The notes below the pieces were generated by a model that was given only the letters and a program-made list of their open reading frames with translations, was not told the DNA's origin and did no database searches. A stretch of 64,000 bases of DNA from Flavobacteriales bacterium (GTDB taxonomy: Bacteria > Bacteroidota > Bacteroidia > Flavobacteriales_F > PHOS-HE28): assembly GCA_020635695.1 (NCBI GenBank), contig JACJZH010000011.1, positions 60,469-124,468 of the forward strand, in the 5' to 3' direction. The translations under genes were made by a program, and so were the position numbers. Positions 61,803 to 64,000 of the stretch are shown here, in pieces (the first letter of the stretch is position 1; each line of letters opens with the position of its first letter).

Positions 61803-63676
61803 CAGACTCCCAACCGCTGCAGGTCGGTCCGGCTCAGGAGGCCCACCAGGGTGCCCTGGTACACCACCGGCATGCAGCCGAACCCACGCTCCTTCATCAC
61901 CTTCACCACGTCCGCCACGGCTTCGTTCGGGTCGGCCGTCACCAGCTCGGTGCGCATCACGTCGCGCACGGTGCGGTCCCCGTCGTCGCCGTCCGCCAGC
62001 CCGGCCTCCCGCAGGTCGCGTTCGGTCACCAGCCCCACCAGTTGACCGCGCTCGTCCTCCACGGGCACGTGGTGCACCTCGCGCCAGGCCATCACGCGCC
62101 GGGCCAGGTCCACCAGGTCGTCCGGCCGCACGGTCAGCAGGTCGGTGGTCATGATCTGGTACACCTTCTCCAGCGCCAGTTCGTCGCCGGTGAGCTGCTC
62201 GCGCGAGGCGGGTTCCCATTCGCCCACGGGCAGCCCGCCGGCCGCGTTGCGGTGCATCAGCGCGGTGGCGCGGCGCAGGGCGATGTCCTTCTGCCGGCCC
62301 TCCTTCAGCACCCGCACGGCGTGGGTGGTCCACTGCGCGCCGTTGTGGCTGCTCAGCCGCTGGCGCACCACGCCCAGGTAGTGGCGGATGTCGCTGCGGT
62401 CCACGCCGCTCTTCCGCAGCCCGCGCTCGGCGATGGGCAGCAGCACCCGCTCCAGCAGTTCGCGCGTGTCGTACACCTCCCCGAACCAGTTCAGCTTGGT
62501 CTCCAGCCCGCTGAGCGCGGCGCGGAAGAAGTTGGCCTTCACCTGGCGGAAGGGCATCTTCTCCCACAGCCGCCGGTGGCCGTCCTCCATGCCCGCCATC
62601 AGCCCGGTCCAGAAGGCCATGTTGGCCATCTCGTCCAGCGTGGTGGGCCCGCTGGGCACGTAGCGGCATTCCACCCGCAGGTGGGGCCTGCCGCCGCCGA
62701 TGCCGTAGCACAGCCGGTTCCAGCGGTAGATGGTGCCGTTGTGCAGCGCCAGGGCCCGCAGCTTCGGCACGTCGCCGGCGTCCAGGGCCTCCAGCGCGGT
62801 GCGCTCCTCCAGGTCGCCGGTCAGCAGCATGTCGTAGCGCACCACGTCCTCCTTGAACACCTCGGTGACGCTGTGCCTGAGCCAGCGGGTGCCGAAGGTG
62901 ACGCGCGGCTGGCGTTCGCGGATCAGCGTGCTGCTGTTGCGCACGTCGATGCTCTGCTGGAAGAGGGCGATGCGCGTCTCGGCCCAGAGCTCCTTGCCCA
63001 GCAGGATGGGGCTGTTCGCGCTCACCGCCAGCACCGGCGCGGCGATCAGCTGCGCCCAGTTGTACTGGTCCACCGCGTCGGCCGGCTCCAGTTGCAGGTG
63101 CAGCTGGAAGCTGGTGTTGCAGGCCTCGAACACGATGGTCTCGTGCTTGGTGATCAGCTCGTCCACCCCCTGGATGTGCAGCTCGAAGAGGCCGCCCTTC
63201 TGCCTGCGCATCACCTCGTCCAGCGCGGCGTAGCGCGGGCTCGGGGTCATGTGGTCCAGCTCGATGTGGCGCGGCGTCAGCGTGGGCAGGATGCCGGTGA
63301 GCACCACGTGCATGCCCAGCTCTTCCGCGGCCTTCTCCGCATGGTGCATCAGCGTGCGCAGCTGCTCGTCCATCCGCCGCAGCGCCCCGCCGTCCAGGTC
63401 CTGCGGGTCCAGGTTCAGCTCCAGGTTGTACTTGGCCAGCTCGGTGGTGAAGTGCGGGTCGCCCAGCACCTCGCGCAGCGTATGCCCGCGCTCGCAGGGC
63501 CCGAAGTTGCGGTCCACCAGGCAGAACTCCTGCTCGGCCCCGATGCGCGGGGTGCCGTGCTCGATCAGGCCCTCGGCCAGCATGCGGTCCAGCGCGTCCA
63601 GGTCGCTGAGCAGGTGGCGCAGGAAGTGCGCCCGCTCCTCCGCGCTCGCGATCCGGCGTACGGCCTGGGTGCCCAT
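61802..63676 (-). CDS. Glutamate-cysteine-ligase-like (GCS2) enzyme fused to a CBS-domain pair
   Basis: 624 aa. Residues 1-470 form a GCS2/YbdK-like carboxylate-amine ligase: PRIGAEQEFCLVDRNF (metal-binding Glu), YNLELNLDPQDL, FELHIQGVDELI, FEACNTSFQLHLQL, RWLRHSVTEVF and HLRVECRYVPSGPT. Residues 505-624 are two CBS domains (IMTTDLLTVRPDDLVDLARRVM, HHVPVEDERGQLVGLVTERDL, VMRTELVTADPNEAVADVVKVM) that bind adenine nucleotides and could report energy state. The likely reaction is ATP-dependent amide-bond formation on glutamate or a similar acid. The exact substrate is unknown. Neighbours: a deacylase in the same operon and bshC facing it. Confidence 0.85.
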   Translation of the reverse strand: MGTQAVRRIASAEERAHFLRHLLSDLDALDRMLAEGLIEHGTPRIGAEQEFCLVDRNFGPCERGHTLREVLGDPHFTTELAKYNLELNLDPQDLDGGALRRMDEQLRTLMHHAEKAAEELGMHVVLTGILPTLTPRHIELDHMTPSPRYAALDEVMRRQKGGLFELHIQGVDELITKHETIVFEACNTSFQLHLQLEPADAVDQYNWAQLIAAPVLAVSANSPILLGKELWAETRIALFQQSIDVRNSSTLIRERQPRVTFGTRWLRHSVTEVFKEDVVRYDMLLTGDLEERTALEALDAGDVPKLRALALHNGTIYRWNRLCYGIGGGRPHLRVECRYVPSGPTTLDEMANMAFWTGLMAGMEDGHRRLWEKMPFRQVKANFFRAALSGLETKLNWFGEVYDTRELLERVLLPIAERGLRKSGVDRSDIRHYLGVVRQRLSSHNGAQWTTHAVRVLKEGRQKDIALRRATALMHRNAAGGLPVGEWEPASREQLTGDELALEKVYQIMTTDLLTVRPDDLVDLARRVMAWREVHHVPVEDERGQLVGLVTERDLREAGLADGDDGDRTVRDVMRTELVTADPNEAVADVVKVMKERGFGCMPVVYQGTLVGLLSRTDLQRLGV

Positions 63677-64000
63677 GCGGGCAAGATAGCCGACGGGGGG
63701 AAAGCGAGGGGTGATGGGGGTGGGGTGCGTTCCCGGAGGCAGGACATGGCGCCACGCTCTCCGGTGTCATGCCGGGCGCCCCTACCTGTTGTTGTCATGC
63801 CGGCCCAGGGTCTCGCGGGCCTGACCCGGGACCGGGGGACCCGGCATCTCGGAGCTTTCAGGAGCAGGGGCGCCTGATAGTGCAAAGGGGATCACGCGAT
63901 TCCGGCTCAAGGCCGGAATGACAGGAGGGTGGGCCGATCTTGTTCAATCTACACCCAGCGAGCATGTCCGCGCGAGCGAAATGCGCCCTTATGACTTGAT
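63677..64000. other. Non-coding end region
   Basis: 324 bp without a credible gene, mostly occupied by palindromic repeat cluster P3. The last 75 bp show nothing recognisable. TATCTTGC immediately upstream of 63676 (minus) may be the promoter of the GCS2-CBS operon. Confidence 0.5.
63764..63925. repeat. Dispersed palindromic repeat cluster P3
   Basis: It contains TGTCATGCCGGGC half-copies, a long GC-rich degenerate palindrome (CATGCCGG...CCGGCATC) and a perfect palindrome (63899-63919) with arms ATTCCGGC and GCCGGAAT around TCAAG, again flanked by GATCACGCG and GACAG. Compared with cluster P2 the loop-closing pair is changed from G-C to C-G on both arms. Confidence 0.85.

Noticed and set aside
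62042..63877. 611-codon plus-strand frame opposite the GCS2-CBS gene
   Set aside because: No domain and skewed composition. It is a mirror of a certain gene.

Overview
The window is a 64 kb chromosomal stretch of a high-GC member of the Bacteroidota, most likely a Flavobacteriales-type lineage. The evidence is direct. Five secreted proteins end in type IX secretion (T9SS) C-terminal sorting domains. A GWxTD-domain protein, the short DUF4295 protein, BshC (bacillithiol) and the gene order cinA-rpmB-rpmG-DUF4295-ftsY-rimO are all typical of the phylum. Upstream regions carry the Bacteroidota -7 promoter element TAnnTTTG, plus what looks like a TAnnTTCG variant, and start codons lack Shine-Dalgarno sequences. 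The large open frames antisense to real genes are artefacts of high GC.

Layout. 0-6.5 kb (mostly minus strand): a truncated Lys/Arg-rich protein, the tRNA 2-selenouridine pair mnmH-selD, a DUF1624 membrane protein and PEP synthase. 6.5-13.2 kb: a 995-aa T9SS protein made of alternating repeats, a small secreted protein, a conserved unknown and a T9SS glucose/sorbosone-dehydrogenase-fold protein. 13.2-17.2 kb: XerC/D recombinase, AroQ, a GT2 glycosyltransferase, a GWxTD protein and tRNA-Ser(TGA). 17.2-17.6 kb: a 116-bp tandem repeat. 17.7-29.2 kb: an SLC13 transporter, membrane proteins, a membrane LytTR regulator, WD40, AI-2E, LemA-TPM-TPM, TerB-DnaJ, YaaA, a hydrolase, FKBP and DUF551. 29.2-37.6 kb: an active-site-divergent malate synthase homologue, AlkB-type hydroxylase, a tandem M16 peptidase pair, the OxyR/Dps divergon and TspO. 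37.8-46.3 kb: MiaE, CinA and the ribosomal protein/ftsY/rimO cluster with two insertions, then a haem-binding protein. 46.3-52.8 kb: a delta-60-repeat T9SS protein and a C1 peptidase-histidine kinase-response regulator operon. 52.8-55.5 kb: an AT-richer patch with a T9SS protein, a truncated T9SS gene and a REP-associated tyrosine transposase (RAYT) bounded by inverted REP-like hairpins, all between dispersed palindromic repeats. 55.5-63.7 kb: a giant PNGase F-like T9SS protein with a LamG-like insertion, BshC, an aspartoacylase-like deacylase and a GCS2 ligase fused to CBS domains.

Most notable. (1) The RAYT unit at 54661-55380, with CTAC/GTAG at its outer edges and palindromes of matching sequence at both ends, abuts a truncated T9SS gene; a separate family of dispersed palindromes nearby shows compensatory stem changes. 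(2) Degenerate heptamer and octamer tandem arrays lie directly in front of three genes, two of them running into the start codon. (3) A PNGase F fold carries a roughly 500-residue insertion. (4) A malate synthase A homologue has lost its metal-ligand residues. (5) TAnnTTYG elements lie only 4-10 nt from many start codons, which suggests widespread leaderless or near-leaderless transcripts. No CRISPR array, prophage or integrative element was seen.
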